Assembly: GCF_021295345.1 (NCBI RefSeq)
Contig: NZ_JAIMJB010000012.1
Location: 1 to 64,000, forward strand
From: Motilimonas eburnea
GTDB lineage: Bacteria > Pseudomonadota > Gammaproteobacteria > Enterobacterales > CBDFNC01
Direction: 5' to 3'
DNA: 64,000 nucleotides
Part shown: positions 1 to 7,952 of the stretch, piece by piece
Layout: the number at the start of each line of letters is the position of its first letter
How positions within the stretch are numbered: position 1 is the stretch's first letter
Program-made: the position numbers and the translations under genes
The notes under the pieces: generated by a model
Told to the model about the DNA's origin: nothing
Databases searched by the model: none
What the model saw: only the letters and a program-made list of their open reading frames with translations

Positions 1-747
1 GCCCCATTCCCCACCCATGTACTTAATGTAATAACCAAATAACGCCATAAGTAACAAGTAAAGCCCAGCCAGCATCAATAAGCTGCTATGAAACACCACT
101 TCACGAGACACATAGATACGCGCAGTCCAATGGGTTGTTCGCCGGGTTGCCAACACTAATAGAGGCAAGCAAACACAGTGAACAAATCCCCTCACCTGCC
201 AAATATCTTGGTCAAATTGATTAAATAAGGCGGCTTGCGCATAGAAGAAAAAGTCAAAACCAAAAATCACCCCTAAATACAAGACCAACGGCTTCAGGCG
301 CCAACGGTGCTCGGGTGTAAGATGACGATAAACTCGCTCAAGTTTCATCATCACCTGTATCACTAAGAAAATATTAAGGTAGTAACTCCACGCAGGAGCC
401 AAAAAAGGCTCGAAATAAAAGCAAATAACCAAAAATACCCAAGCAAACAAGGATAGCCAAACACTGCTGCTGTGGAAAAGCTGCTGTCGGATCCTCACCT
501 CAGGTTGCATCAAACAAACAATGAACACCAGCCAACTCAAACTCCGCAGACCATCAAACAACAAAAATAGCGACACCTCTCCCCAATCGAGTTCAAAGTA
601 AACCAGCACCTGCAAAGCCCAAGCAACCGCAACTAGGCTTACCAAGAGCAATAACCGGCCCGAATTAGATTTGGCCCTAGCAGCCAGCAGCAAGGCAGCA
701 AAAAAAAGATAAGCTAAACCAGCCGAAAAATAGCTCAAAAATGCCAT
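1..747 (-). CDS. prsK: PrsK-like PEP-CTERM system sensor histidine kinase, N-terminal part
   Basis: The frame is open from an ATG at 747 to the left edge (249 codons), so the C-terminal kinase domains lie outside the window. The visible part is a very hydrophobic multi-pass membrane region, with stretches such as FFAALLLAA and LLLMALFGYYIKYMGG, plus the segment VSREVVFHSSLLMLAGLYLL. These match my memory of the membrane sensor region of PrsK, the histidine kinase paired with PrsR in exosortase A (XrtA)/PEP-CTERM loci. The start follows a GGAGATAAGC-type ribosome site. It lies 9 bp downstream of the nucleotidyltransferase gene and is probably co-transcribed with it. The kinase assignment rests on family resemblance because the catalytic part is not visible. 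Confidence 0.72.
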   Translation of the reverse strand, partial: MAFLSYFSAGLAYLFFAALLLAARAKSNSGRLLLLVSLVAVAWALQVLVYFELDWGEVSLFLLFDGLRSLSWLVFIVCLMQPEVRIRQQLFHSSSVWLSLFAWVFLVICFYFEPFLAPAWSYYLNIFLVIQVMMKLERVYRHLTPEHRWRLKPLVLYLGVIFGFDFFFYAQAALFNQFDQDIWQVRGFVHCVCLPLLVLATRRTTHWTARIYVSREVVFHSSLLMLAGLYLLLMALFGYYIKYMGGEWG

Positions 748-756
748 GCTTATCTC

Positions 757-1812
757 CTATGTGTGACGCTGACGAGTGATGGCCTTGCGCAACAAATGCG
801 GTAACAGCAATGACAGCGGCATACGCAACAGGTGACCCCGACAATAAAAACTCAGCTTGGCCCACGTCACATCCCAAGGCTGATTAAACTGGCTCGGAGG
901 CAACATGGCTTTTAATGCCCATCCTTTATCAAATCGCGGTTGTAACCTCGACTGAGTACTGGCTTGTGAGTCAGATGAAATTTCACCAAATAATTGATTC
1001 GCTAGCAGGTGAGTTCGAGCAAATGGCTGGATTAAATTCAGCTCAGAGGCGCGCAGAAATAATTGCTCCGATGTCACCGCTTGTGACAACAAAAAGATGT
1101 CCCTGAGATCACGCCAGCCCTTATCCCCTTCTCCTCCAAGCCATAAATGCGCACAAGCATGCAAGCAAAGGTCAATCGGATCAGGTAACGAAAAAGCCAT
1201 ATCGGCGAGGGGCTGGGCCCGGCTTCTCACTCGCTCAATATCAAACTGCCAACGGCAATCATTCGGTAGCCAATGATGGTGTAAATCCAGCACAATCCCC
1301 GTCTTCTTATGCACAAAAGGCGGCAACTCATGCATCCAAGCTCGATAATATTGCTCATCATAAGCCGACTTACCACGATTATCCCAACCATGTAACCACA
1401 AGCTTCGTTCTGCGCGTTCAAGATCTTGCTTAGGGATTAAGACGTCGATATCCGACATCATTCGCCCCGACGCATTGCGGGTATTGGCGACGTGATAGGC
1501 CGCCCCCTTCAGCAGCATAGGCGAATAGGGCGCTAACGCTTCACCTAACTGCTGTAAGGCCATATTGACGCTCTGCTGCTGATGCCTAACCATTTGTTGC
1601 GCCCAATCTAGCCGCTGAATGGCTCGTTCAGGCAGCCTCGCTTTAAAGGGCAGTAAGTACTCGGCTAACACTCCTATAAGCTGAGTGCGCTCACCAAGCA
1701 ACAAAATTTGATTCCAAACACTGGCGCTAAAGCTTAAATCGCCGTCATCTTGGCGCAACAAGGCCAAAAAGCATTGCGTGGCGTTAGTGTGATCAAGCGG
1801 CAAGGGCGTCAT
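757..1812 (-). CDS. NTP_transf_5-type nucleotidyltransferase family protein
   Basis: This 351-aa soluble protein has a Leu-Lys-Gly segment near residues 101-103 and a Ser-Asp-Ile-Asp-Val-Leu motif at about 120-125. The latter is the paired-aspartate metal site of the nucleotidyltransferase fold. The layout fits the uncharacterised nucleotidyltransferase family (NTP_transf_5), which recurs beside HPr-kinase-like and PqqD-like genes in exosortase and some peptide-modification loci. Its start codon overlaps the stop of the HprK-related gene by 4 bp, so the two are translationally coupled. Substrate and product are unknown. Adenylyl or other nucleotidyl transfer to a small molecule, peptide or phospho-group is the family-level expectation only. 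Confidence 0.75.
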   Translation of the reverse strand: MTPLPLDHTNATQCFLALLRQDDGDLSFSASVWNQILLLGERTQLIGVLAEYLLPFKARLPERAIQRLDWAQQMVRHQQQSVNMALQQLGEALAPYSPMLLKGAAYHVANTRNASGRMMSDIDVLIPKQDLERAERSLWLHGWDNRGKSAYDEQYYRAWMHELPPFVHKKTGIVLDLHHHWLPNDCRWQFDIERVRSRAQPLADMAFSLPDPIDLCLHACAHLWLGGEGDKGWRDLRDIFLLSQAVTSEQLFLRASELNLIQPFARTHLLANQLFGEISSDSQASTQSRLQPRFDKGWALKAMLPPSQFNQPWDVTWAKLSFYCRGHLLRMPLSLLLPHLLRKAITRQRHT

Positions 1813-2744
1813 ATCCCCCCCTCAAGCTCGGCCAGTACACAACTAAAATCTGAATAATCCAGTTGATAAGCACGGCTCTGCGCCACAATATCCGCCAGAC
1901 AAGAGAAAGCTTGCTGCCCTAAAATCGCAAAATTAAAGCTGTTATCCGCAAGCAGCATTAAACACTGTGCAGGGCTCATCGCTTCAAAGCGGCACGCTTG
2001 CTGGGGGGTAAAACGCGGAAAAATCACCCGCTTTATTGGATAGGTTTTCCCCTGCGGGGCGTGGCTGCTTACCGGCGGAGAATAGAGCGCTACCCTCCCT
2101 TTACTGGTTCCACAAAACTCAGAAGAAAGAATACCTTGGCACACACCTGCTTTCTGCCCTTGTTGTAAGCTTGTTTTAACCACTTCTATCGACTCATTTT
2201 TAAGGCTAATCGGGCGCGGCAGCGGGCTCACTTCACCCGACGTTAAATCAATCATGGCAAACTCATCGGAGAGCAGATGCCAGCCATGTAAGCAAAGTAA
2301 GGCACAAAAAGTGCTTTTACCTGAGCCTGGTGGTGCAGGGATCACCATGGCCTGCCCCCCTTTTGCGACCACTGCCGCATGCAAGGTTAAGCAACCATGA
2401 AATTTAGATGCAATACAATAATTCAGCCCCCACTCCCACAATATAGGCAGGTGCGTGCTAGGCATGGAATAAAAGGGAGCGGATTCGCTTTGATAAAATC
2501 GAATTTGAGGTTTAATTAAGCGTCGCCAGCTGTTTTCATATTTTATTTCAATATCAAAACTCGCCACTTGCGGCTCAACGGAGCAAAGGTGATGGGGGTA
2601 ATGCTGCAACAGAAATGTAGCAAAGCTCGCCAAGGGGCTGCGCACTCTAACCAAAAAAGGGGGGATCTCAATGAATAAACCTTGCGCGGCTAACGCACTA
2701 ACGAGGGCATCTTGGGTTGAAGCAATTGTTAGCATCCGTGCCAC
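1809..2744 (-). CDS. HprK-related kinase A
   Basis: This 311-aa protein has a P-loop (Ala-Pro-Pro-Gly-Ser-Gly-Lys-Ser-Thr, residues 137-145) and a following Leu-Ser-Asp-Glu segment (158-161) that resembles the second acidic site of HPr kinase/phosphorylase. The N-terminal ~110 residues are not HPr-kinase-like. This matches the HprK-related kinase A family (HPr-rel-A), defined by its company with a PqqD-like protein and nucleotidyltransferase in PEP-CTERM-encoding genomes. A true HPr kinase is unlikely, since no PTS gene is near. The overlap with the downstream nucleotidyltransferase implies joint translation. The phosphoacceptor is not known. Confidence 0.8.
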   Translation of the reverse strand: MARMLTIASTQDALVSALAAQGLFIEIPPFLVRVRSPLASFATFLLQHYPHHLCSVEPQVASFDIEIKYENSWRRLIKPQIRFYQSESAPFYSMPSTHLPILWEWGLNYCIASKFHGCLTLHAAVVAKGGQAMVIPAPPGSGKSTFCALLCLHGWHLLSDEFAMIDLTSGEVSPLPRPISLKNESIEVVKTSLQQGQKAGVCQGILSSEFCGTSKGRVALYSPPVSSHAPQGKTYPIKRVIFPRFTPQQACRFEAMSPAQCLMLLADNSFNFAILGQQAFSCLADIVAQSRAYQLDYSDFSCVLAELEGGI

Positions 2745-2776
2745 CTTGTGCTGATATTCCAGACCATAACACTCTG

Positions 2777-2806
2777 TTATAACTATAGCACTATATACCC
2801 AATCAA
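2777..2806 (-). promoter_or_regulatory. Possible promoter of the HprK-related kinase gene
   Basis: Reading the minus strand, TTGATT (2801-2806) is followed after 18 bases by TTATAA (2777-2782), about 33 bases before the kinase ATG. This is a weak sigma-70-like arrangement in the 209-bp gap separating the kinase from the PqqD-like gene. The gap holds no ORF. The call rests on hexamer resemblance alone. Confidence 0.25.
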
Positions 2807-2953
2807 CCTGAAGAGGCGTGATTTCAGCAAGGATTTACAGACGTTTTGGCAAGGCATTGAGTGCAGATAATGGTTGTTCCCTTATCGAGATCAATAACGT
2901 GGCATAAACGCCTGTAAAACTTGCCCTTTGGGAACGCCATCGAGCGTTAACCA

Positions 2954-3250
2954 TCAATGCAGATAACGACAACTGATGATGTTCAAGGCGAGCCACTGCC
3001 TAAGTAGCGCATTAAAGCTGGCTTCGGGCTCATCAGAGGCAAGATTCAAAGACTGGTAAACCGCTTTAAGGTCATCTATCGACACACCAGAGCCGGCAGA
3101 AAAACAACTTAGCAAAGGCAATAAAGACGCCTGCATGATGTGCAAGCTATTATCAAATGGGTTGAACACCACTAACTCATCACCAAACAAGCGCCAATCC
3201 AATTGACTCTGAGTATGATAAATACGCTCTTGCGCTGGGCGCTCAGACAT
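2954..3250 (-). CDS. PqqD-like peptide chaperone, HPr-rel-A system type
   Basis: This small 98-aa protein has the layout of PqqD/RiPP-recognition-like winged-helix proteins: an N-terminal strand region with WRLFGDELVVFNP, a middle segment with DNSLHIMQASLLPLL, and a helical C-terminus. In peptide-modification systems such proteins bind a leader peptide. In the HPr-rel-A subfamily the partner is unknown. The start overlaps the end of the upstream 253-aa gene by 8 bp, so the two are translationally coupled, which suggests that protein as its first candidate partner. The family call comes from the hydrophobic pattern plus neighbourhood, not a unique motif. Confidence 0.7.
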   Translation of the reverse strand: MSERPAQERIYHTQSQLDWRLFGDELVVFNPFDNSLHIMQASLLPLLSCFSAGSGVSIDDLKAVYQSLNLASDEPEASFNALLRQWLALNIISCRYLH

Positions 3251-4004
3251 ATAGGCTATCTAAAAATGTTTTAATCGAACCATTCGCAAAGCTAGGCAAA
3301 TTGTATTCATCGTCGCGTCCCTCCAGCATGGCTTCAATCAGCTCACAGCCAAAATCGTAATCTATCGGGTAAGTTAATTCTGGATGATGGGCTAAATGCA
3401 CAATATTAAAGTAAGTGGCAATAGCGATAAATTCTTCCGAGCCTTCTTTCTGCCACAACACCTCCATGATGGGCATGCTGGTAAAGGGGGATGCTGCAAA
3501 GCAGCTAATTTCCCCCAATAAAGTCACTGGCGTCACAGAGACAACCGGCATGGCCCCATTAAGTGTCCCTTGAAACCAGTTTTTACCATTGTTGGTCAAC
3601 ATACCACGGTCATTGATGCCATCTAAAGCTGGCTTACTATAACGAGGAATGCCATTTTCAGCCCCACAGTAATAATGGGCATCCCCATATGCGGGCCAAC
3701 CTAGGTTCCATTCATCGCCAATTTTAGCGCCTACATGTACCTTGTAGTAGCCAGGGCTTCTGCCTGATGCAATACAACTGTCTGGCTCTCGTGCAGAGGA
3801 AGGCGCTAACGAGTGAGCAGCACTGGCGGTATAGCAGGTGCCCGCCCCCATCGCAGAGCGGCTAAAGAAGCTAGACATTAATGGAAGGCCTACACCTAAC
3901 TTACTGCCTCGAATAAGAAATTTCCTGCGACTATCCTGAGCGGCTTGTACTTGGTCCGTTTTATTACTTGCTTGTCTCATCGCTACGTCCATTTTTTCGC
4001 CCAT
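3243..4004 (-). CDS. Tat-type exported protein of unknown function linked to the HPr-rel-A genes
   Basis: This 253-aa protein has a twin-arginine signal: S-R-R-K-F-L at residues 25-30, then a moderately hydrophobic stretch ending near SRSAMGA at about residue 54. The mature part has several cysteines (57, 77, one in a Tyr-Tyr-Cys-Gly segment, one in Ile-Ser-Cys-Phe, one near the C-terminus) and a Gly-Arg-Ser-Pro-Gly-Tyr-Tyr-Lys motif at 81-88. I do not recognise a family. It is first in a tight cluster with the PqqD-like protein, so it may be the exported client of the locus. Starts at codon 1 or Met5 (3992) are both possible. Confidence 0.7.
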   Translation of the reverse strand: MGEKMDVAMRQASNKTDQVQAAQDSRRKFLIRGSKLGVGLPLMSSFFSRSAMGAGTCYTASAAHSLAPSSAREPDSCIASGRSPGYYKVHVGAKIGDEWNLGWPAYGDAHYYCGAENGIPRYSKPALDGINDRGMLTNNGKNWFQGTLNGAMPVVSVTPVTLLGEISCFAASPFTSMPIMEVLWQKEGSEEFIAIATYFNIVHLAHHPELTYPIDYDFGCELIEAMLEGRDDEYNLPSFANGSIKTFLDSLYV

Positions 4005-4325
4005 CGATTAGTAATAGTATAGTAACGAAAACCACTTTGTGACCAATCGCACATTGGATATTTATTAATCAATTTGCCCCTCACCCTGCCATATGTGTGT
4101 CACATAGGCCCAATATGCTGGCAGGCCTAGGTCAACCGGCATACGCCTCAAATGAATTTTCGGTTTATCCACTGACATTAGGCAATAATTGCCACCGATA
4201 TTGATTTAGACGCTCGCACCCGACTTGGTTTTAGGTATATACTGAGAAAGTTTCAAGCGGGGACAAAACAAATAAATTCAATTAGTTTGGTCGCCACCAC
4301 TGCCATTTTAGTAAGGTGAAATACA
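4005..4325. other. Intergenic region between the Tat-protein gene and rraA
   Basis: This 321-bp divergent control region has no convincing ORF. It contains a CRP-like palindrome near the Tat-protein start and a perfect TATGTG/CACATA inverted repeat with a 3-base spacer at 4092-4106. An AAGGTG ribosome site precedes the rraA ATG. I could not place confident -35/-10 pairs. Confidence 0.6.
4038..4053. promoter_or_regulatory. CRP-like binding site
   Basis: TGTGA-N6-GCACA matches the CRP consensus TGTGA-N6-TCACA except for one base. It is centred about 41 bases upstream of the Tat-protein ATG at 4004, so it could act at that promoter. The evidence is sequence resemblance only. Confidence 0.35.
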
Positions 4326-4811
4326 ATGGAATACAATACTTCAGAACTATGTGACACCTATGCCGATACCATTGATGTAGTGGAACCTATGTTCGCCAAT
4401 TTTGGGGGTAGGCATTCATTTGGTGGCGAAATCACAACGATTAAATGCTTTGAATCTAATGGGTTAATCCGTCAAGCATTGCAAGAATCGGGAATCGGTA
4501 AAGTATTACTCATCGATGGAGGGGGCTCAGTGCGCCGCGCCCTGATTGATGCGGAGCTGGCCGAGCTCGCTGCGGATAACGAATGGGAAGGGATCGTCGT
4601 TTTTGGTGCCGTACGTGATGTGGATGCCATTGAAGAATGCGAAGTCGGCATTCAGGCCCTTGCTTCTATTCCCGTTGGCGCCGATGATACCCAGATTGGT
4701 GAAGTGGATGTGCCAGTGAATTTTGGCGGCGTCAGCTTTCTGCCTGAAGACCACCTTTATGCCGATAGCACAGGTATTATCTTGTCACCTGAGCCCCTCG
4801 ATATCGAATAA
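4326..4811 (+). CDS. rraA: Regulator of ribonuclease E activity A
   Basis: The 161-aa length equals that of Escherichia coli RraA, and the characteristic blocks are present in order: [12 protein letters not shown] at the start, [48 protein letters not shown] and a DPLDIE-like end (EPLDIE). RraA forms a trimeric ring that binds the C-terminal scaffold of RNase E and lowers degradosome activity in the cytoplasm. It is followed by its own terminator, and zapB lies convergent just beyond, a pairing common in gammaproteobacteria. Confidence 0.97.
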   Translation: MEYNTSELCDTYADTIDVVEPMFANFGGRHSFGGEITTIKCFESNGLIRQALQESGIGKVLLIDGGGSVRRALIDAELAELAADNEWEGIVVFGAVRDVDAIEECEVGIQALASIPVGADDTQIGEVDVPVNFGGVSFLPEDHLYADSTGIILSPEPLDIE

Positions 4812-4827
4812 GCCATTTCAGGCCAAC

Positions 4828-4858
4828 AAAAAAGCCCAACATAAACGTGGGCTTTTTT
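4828..4858. terminator. Bidirectional terminator between rraA and zapB
   Basis: The arm AAAAAAGCCCA (4828-4838) pairs with TGGGCTTTTTT (4848-4858) around a 9-base loop. The A/T flanks give a U-tract in either direction, serving rraA and the convergent zapB. Confidence 0.85.
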
Positions 4859-4882
4859 GGCGCTGCACTGGCTTAACAGTGC

Positions 4883-5098
4883 TTAGCTAGTTTGTTCCAT
4901 TTGGTCCATTTTACCAAGTAAGGTACGTAAACGCTCTTGCCAAAGCTGGTGCTCGCCCTGTAGCTTTTCATTTTGCTCCGTTAAGCTAACATTGGTTTGC
5001 TTTAACTCATCAATTTCCATCTGTAGGATAGAAATAGTATCAACGGCACTTTGTACTTTAGCTTCTAACTGTTCTAATACTTCAAAAGACATAATCAT
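4883..5098 (-). CDS. zapB: Cell division protein ZapB
   Basis: This 71-aa protein is almost entirely coiled coil: heptads run from [26 protein letters not shown] to the C-terminal [13 protein letters not shown] block that is typical of ZapB. ZapB links ZapA and MatP at the septum, stabilising the Z-ring in the cytoplasm. It is slightly shorter than the E. coli protein because one stretch of the coil is missing. Starts at ATG 5098 or at the second Met (5092) are both possible. The gene lies convergent to rraA. Confidence 0.92.
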   Translation of the reverse strand: MIMSFEVLEQLEAKVQSAVDTISILQMEIDELKQTNVSLTEQNEKLQGEHQLWQERLRTLLGKMDQMEQTS

Positions 5099-5247
5099 TT
5101 AACCCTTAAACAAGACACTATCGATGAATGTGACTGAGCATAAGCGTTAGCTTGATGTTATTCAACCCTAGTGAGGCTAGGCTAGAAAAAAATCGAGAAA
5201 AATGCCCTATCGCGCAGCAGCCACACCGCCAACGCAACGAGGTAAAG

Positions 5248-5469
5248 ATGAAACCCACTCTCAAGTCAGGTATCTACCAACACTATAAAGGCAACCGCTA
5301 TCAGGTTCTCGATCTGGCCATCCACAGCGAAACAGAACAATGGATGGTGCTATATCGTCCCCTTTACGGCGCGGGCGAATTATGGGTCAGACCTTATGAC
5401 ATGTTTGTAGAGAATCTCACCATCGCGGGTGAGGAAGTACCGCGTTTTGAGTTTCTCAGCGCAGAATAA
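5248..5469 (+). CDS. DUF1653 domain protein
   Basis: This 73-aa protein is a single DUF1653 domain: SGIYQHYKGNRYQVLDLAIHSET, then VLYRPLYGAGELWVRPYDMFVE. These small beta-rich proteins are widespread and have no firm function. I chose the ATG at 5248 because a GAGGT ribosome site sits just upstream and the domain begins directly after it. The same frame stays open to 5152, but those 32 residues are not domain-like. It is bracketed by divergent zapB and convergent cysE, so it is probably monocistronic. Confidence 0.85.
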   Translation: MKPTLKSGIYQHYKGNRYQVLDLAIHSETEQWMVLYRPLYGAGELWVRPYDMFVENLTIAGEEVPRFEFLSAE

Positions 5470-5470
5470 C

Positions 5471-5489
5471 CAGGGGGCTTAGCCCCCTG
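5471..5489. terminator. Hairpin between the DUF1653 gene and cysE
   Basis: CAGGGGGCT (5471-5479) and AGCCCCCTG (5481-5489) form a GC-rich perfect inverted repeat right after the DUF1653 stop and before the convergent cysE stop. No long T-tract follows, so termination strength is uncertain. Confidence 0.5.
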
Positions 5490-5513
5490 ATCATATTGAT
5501 AAATTAGGCGTGT

Positions 5514-6293
5514 TTATAGATTTTGACTCATGTCCAAAGAAGGCTTATCACTACTCGGGATCCCGACCACCTTGGCAGGCACCCCAGTTACCGTGGTATG
5601 GGCAGGCACGTTTTTAAGCACCACACTGCCAGCGCCCACTTTCGCTCCTGCGCCCACTTCAATATTACCCAACACCTTAGCACCGGCCCCTATCATTACC
5701 CCTTCACGGATTTTAGGATGGCGATCACCGCACTCTTTGCCAGTACCGCCTAAGGTGACGTTTTGTAATATCGACACATCGTCTTCAATCACCGCGGTTT
5801 CACCCACCACGATCCCCGTTGCATGGTCAAACATAATGCCTTTACCAATACGTGAAGCCGGATGCACATCTACCCCAAACACCACCGCAATTTGGCTTTG
5901 AATATACATCGCGAGCGGGCGGCGGTTTTGATGCCACAGCCAATGAGCAACGCGGTAACCTTGAATCGCATGAAACCCTTTTAGATAAAGAAGTGGTGTA
6001 GAGAAAAACTCCACCGCGGGATCACGCTCTTGCACCGCCACAATATCCGCCACCACCGAGCTTAAGATGGTTTCATCAGCGGTAAAAGCCGATTCAATAA
6101 TTTCACGCATCAAAATCGCCGGCATGGTAGGGCTGTCTAAACGATTCGCTAACTGAAAACTCAGGGCTGCTAACAGGGTGTCATGATTAAGAATCGTCGA
6201 ATAAAAAAAGCTGGCCAGCATCGGCTCATCTTGTGCCATTTGCATGGCTTCTTCGCGAATCCGCTGCCAAGTTTGCTGTTGCAGTGCGTCCAT
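5514..6293 (-). CDS. cysE: Serine O-acetyltransferase
   Basis: This 259-aa protein has the N-terminal helical SATase domain followed by a left-handed beta-helix of hexapeptide repeats (about residues 145-235). It carries the catalytic segment IMFDHATGIVVGETAVIEDDV and the acetyl-CoA region NVTLGGTGKECGDRHPKI. It acetylates L-serine with acetyl-CoA, the committed step of cysteine synthesis, and normally binds CysK through a C-terminal Ile. Here the last residues are SQNL, so the extreme end deviates from the usual ...Ile tail. Length is close to the E. coli protein (273 aa). Confidence 0.95.
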   Translation of the reverse strand: MDALQQQTWQRIREEAMQMAQDEPMLASFFYSTILNHDTLLAALSFQLANRLDSPTMPAILMREIIESAFTADETILSSVVADIVAVQERDPAVEFFSTPLLYLKGFHAIQGYRVAHWLWHQNRRPLAMYIQSQIAVVFGVDVHPASRIGKGIMFDHATGIVVGETAVIEDDVSILQNVTLGGTGKECGDRHPKIREGVMIGAGAKVLGNIEVGAGAKVGAGSVVLKNVPAHTTVTGVPAKVVGIPSSDKPSLDMSQNL

Positions 6294-6339
6294 GTAACTA
6301 CCTTGGTAAAAAATTAAAAAAACGAAATACCCTGTCTCA

Positions 6340-7242
6340 CTACGGCCTTGCTAATCGGCTTGCCGGTTTAACCACAGAAACGGGATCAAGATGGATAATA
6401 ATGTCTGCTGGTGCAAACGTTTGCGCTAATTGGGCCTCTAATTTATCGGCTATTTCATGAGCATCAAACAGCGATAAATGATCGTCTAGCTCTAAATGTA
6501 ACTGAATAAACTTAGTACTGCCAGACTGTCGGGTGCGCAAATCATGCAACCCTTTCACTTTGGCTTGTTGGTAGGCTAGCTCAATAATCTGAGCCTCCTC
6601 TTCAGGAAGCAAGGTTTTATCCATCAAGGAATCCACCGATTCTCGACCTATTTGCCACGCGCCAAATAAAATATAACCGCCCACGCCAATAGCGAACACG
6701 CCGTCTGCCCAGTTAAAGCCAATGGCGGCTAACGCCAAGGCTAACAGCACCGCAGCATTCATAAAGATATCGGACTTGTAGTGCAAAGAATCGGCCTTAA
6801 TCGCCACGCTGCCGGTTTTCTTCACCACATAAGTTTGAAACATCACCAACAATACGGTAATCACAATCGACGCCACCATCACCCAAATACCCAAGCCTGG
6901 ATCTTGTACTGGTGTACCCTTAATCAAGGCATTAAAGCCGCCCAAAATCAGCAAACAAGCACTGCCTGAAATAAACGCGGCTTGTGCTAAACCGGCCAAA
7001 CTTTCGGCTTTGCCGTGACCAAACTTATGGTCATCGTCTGCTGGCGTCAGCGCAACTTTAATTGCAATAAGATTGATAACGGAGGCCGCAACGTCCATTA
7101 AGGAATCGGTTAATGAGGCGAGAATACTGCTCGAGCCAGTATAAAACCAAGCGATCAGCTTGATGGTGATTAACAACGTAGCCGTCGAGGCGGCAGCCCA
7201 TCCTGCTACGGTAACCAATTTAGAATAGTCAGCTTGCTGCAC
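6340..7242 (-). CDS. fieF: Cation-efflux pump FieF (CDF family)
   Basis: This 300-aa cation diffusion facilitator has six predicted membrane helices and a cytosolic C-terminal domain. It shows the D-S-L-M-D site in the second helix (around residues 45-49), the D-D-D-H-K-F-G-H-G-K-A-E loop, a second D-xx-xD site (HYKSDIFMNA), and the C-terminal HDLRTRQSGSTKFIQLHLELDD metal-binding block. It is expected to export Zn2+/Fe2+ in exchange for protons at the inner membrane. Translation appears to start at a GTG (7242). It lies directly downstream of cpxP in the same orientation, as in enterobacteria. Confidence 0.95.
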   Translation of the reverse strand: MQQADYSKLVTVAGWAAASTATLLITIKLIAWFYTGSSSILASLTDSLMDVAASVINLIAIKVALTPADDDHKFGHGKAESLAGLAQAAFISGSACLLILGGFNALIKGTPVQDPGLGIWVMVASIVITVLLVMFQTYVVKKTGSVAIKADSLHYKSDIFMNAAVLLALALAAIGFNWADGVFAIGVGGYILFGAWQIGRESVDSLMDKTLLPEEEAQIIELAYQQAKVKGLHDLRTRQSGSTKFIQLHLELDDHLSLFDAHEIADKLEAQLAQTFAPADIIIHLDPVSVVKPASRLARP

Positions 7243-7358
7243 GTTTCGCCCAATCGAAAAATCAATGAGGGCGAAATTATACCCAATCTACTTCAAGATG
7301 CACGATCCCAAGCCAACAAAGTCTTGCTGAGCTGGCTTGAGCAGATGAAGCCAGAGGA

Positions 7359-7796
7359 TTACTGGCGCTTACCTCGTCCTTTGCCTTGTGCCATCAAATC
7401 GGCAAACTTGGCTTGTTGCTCCGGGGTTAATACCTGATAAATTTCATGTTGAGTGCGAAGCATCTGTAATTTTCGCTCTGTCATAGTGGCTTGATGACGC
7501 TCAATCATATCCTTGGCTTTAGCCTCATCAAATTCAGGCGCCGTTAACAGCGCTAACCGCTCGGCTTGATGCTCTGCGCGCATGGCTTGGCGGCTGGCGC
7601 GATCCATACTGCCTTTCATTTGCTGCATAATGTCGCGCACTTGTTGCTGCTGGGCATCGGACAAATCTAATTGAGTCATGATTTGCTTCATACCACCACG
7701 ATGATGGCCCTGTCCCATCTCCATATTTTGCGCATTGACTGATAAACTCAATGGCAATGCCATGCTTAGGGCGGCGACTTTTATCCACTTGTTCAT
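7359..7796 (-). CDS. cpxP: CpxP/Spy-family periplasmic regulator
   Basis: This 145-aa protein has a Sec signal (residues 1-22, ending near SVNA) and a Spy/CpxP helical hairpin. It shows the two LTxxQ-like motifs: LDLSDAQQQQVRDIM near 43-57 and LTPEQQAKFADLM near 121-133. CpxP binds misfolded envelope proteins and dampens the CpxA sensor. Its divergent placement from cpxRA across a CpxR box supports the name over Spy. The mature part is rich in Met, Gln and basic residues. Confidence 0.9.
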   Translation of the reverse strand: MNKWIKVAALSMALPLSLSVNAQNMEMGQGHHRGGMKQIMTQLDLSDAQQQQVRDIMQQMKGSMDRASRQAMRAEHQAERLALLTAPEFDEAKAKDMIERHQATMTERKLQMLRTQHEIYQVLTPEQQAKFADLMAQGKGRGKRQ

Positions 7797-7877
7797 GTTG
7801 TGTTTCCTCGATAGTTGTTGGTTGACTTAACTGTTAATAAGTCTACGCCATGCAATGAAAACCAACGTCACGACAGT

Positions 7878-7892
7878 GTAAATATAAGTAAA
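7878..7892 (+). promoter_or_regulatory. CpxR box in the cpxP-cpxR intergenic region
   Basis: GTAAA-N5-GTAAA is an exact match to the CpxR consensus. It lies 60 bases upstream of the cpxR ATG and about 82 bases upstream of the cpxP ATG, so it can serve autoregulation of cpxRA and induction of cpxP. Confidence 0.85.
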
Positions 7893-7952
7893 GCCTAACG
7901 AGGGAGCCCTAGACTCGCGATATGCTATAAGTAAGCTAATTTGGAGGTCTAA

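Noticed and set aside
677-877. 66-aa frame spanning the prsK start
   Set aside because: It is out of frame with the PrsK and nucleotidyltransferase genes and has no independent support.
5530-5901. 123-aa open frame antisense to cysE
   Set aside because: Shadow of the hexapeptide-repeat coding; its Pro/Thr/Ala-rich composition follows from the opposite-strand codons.
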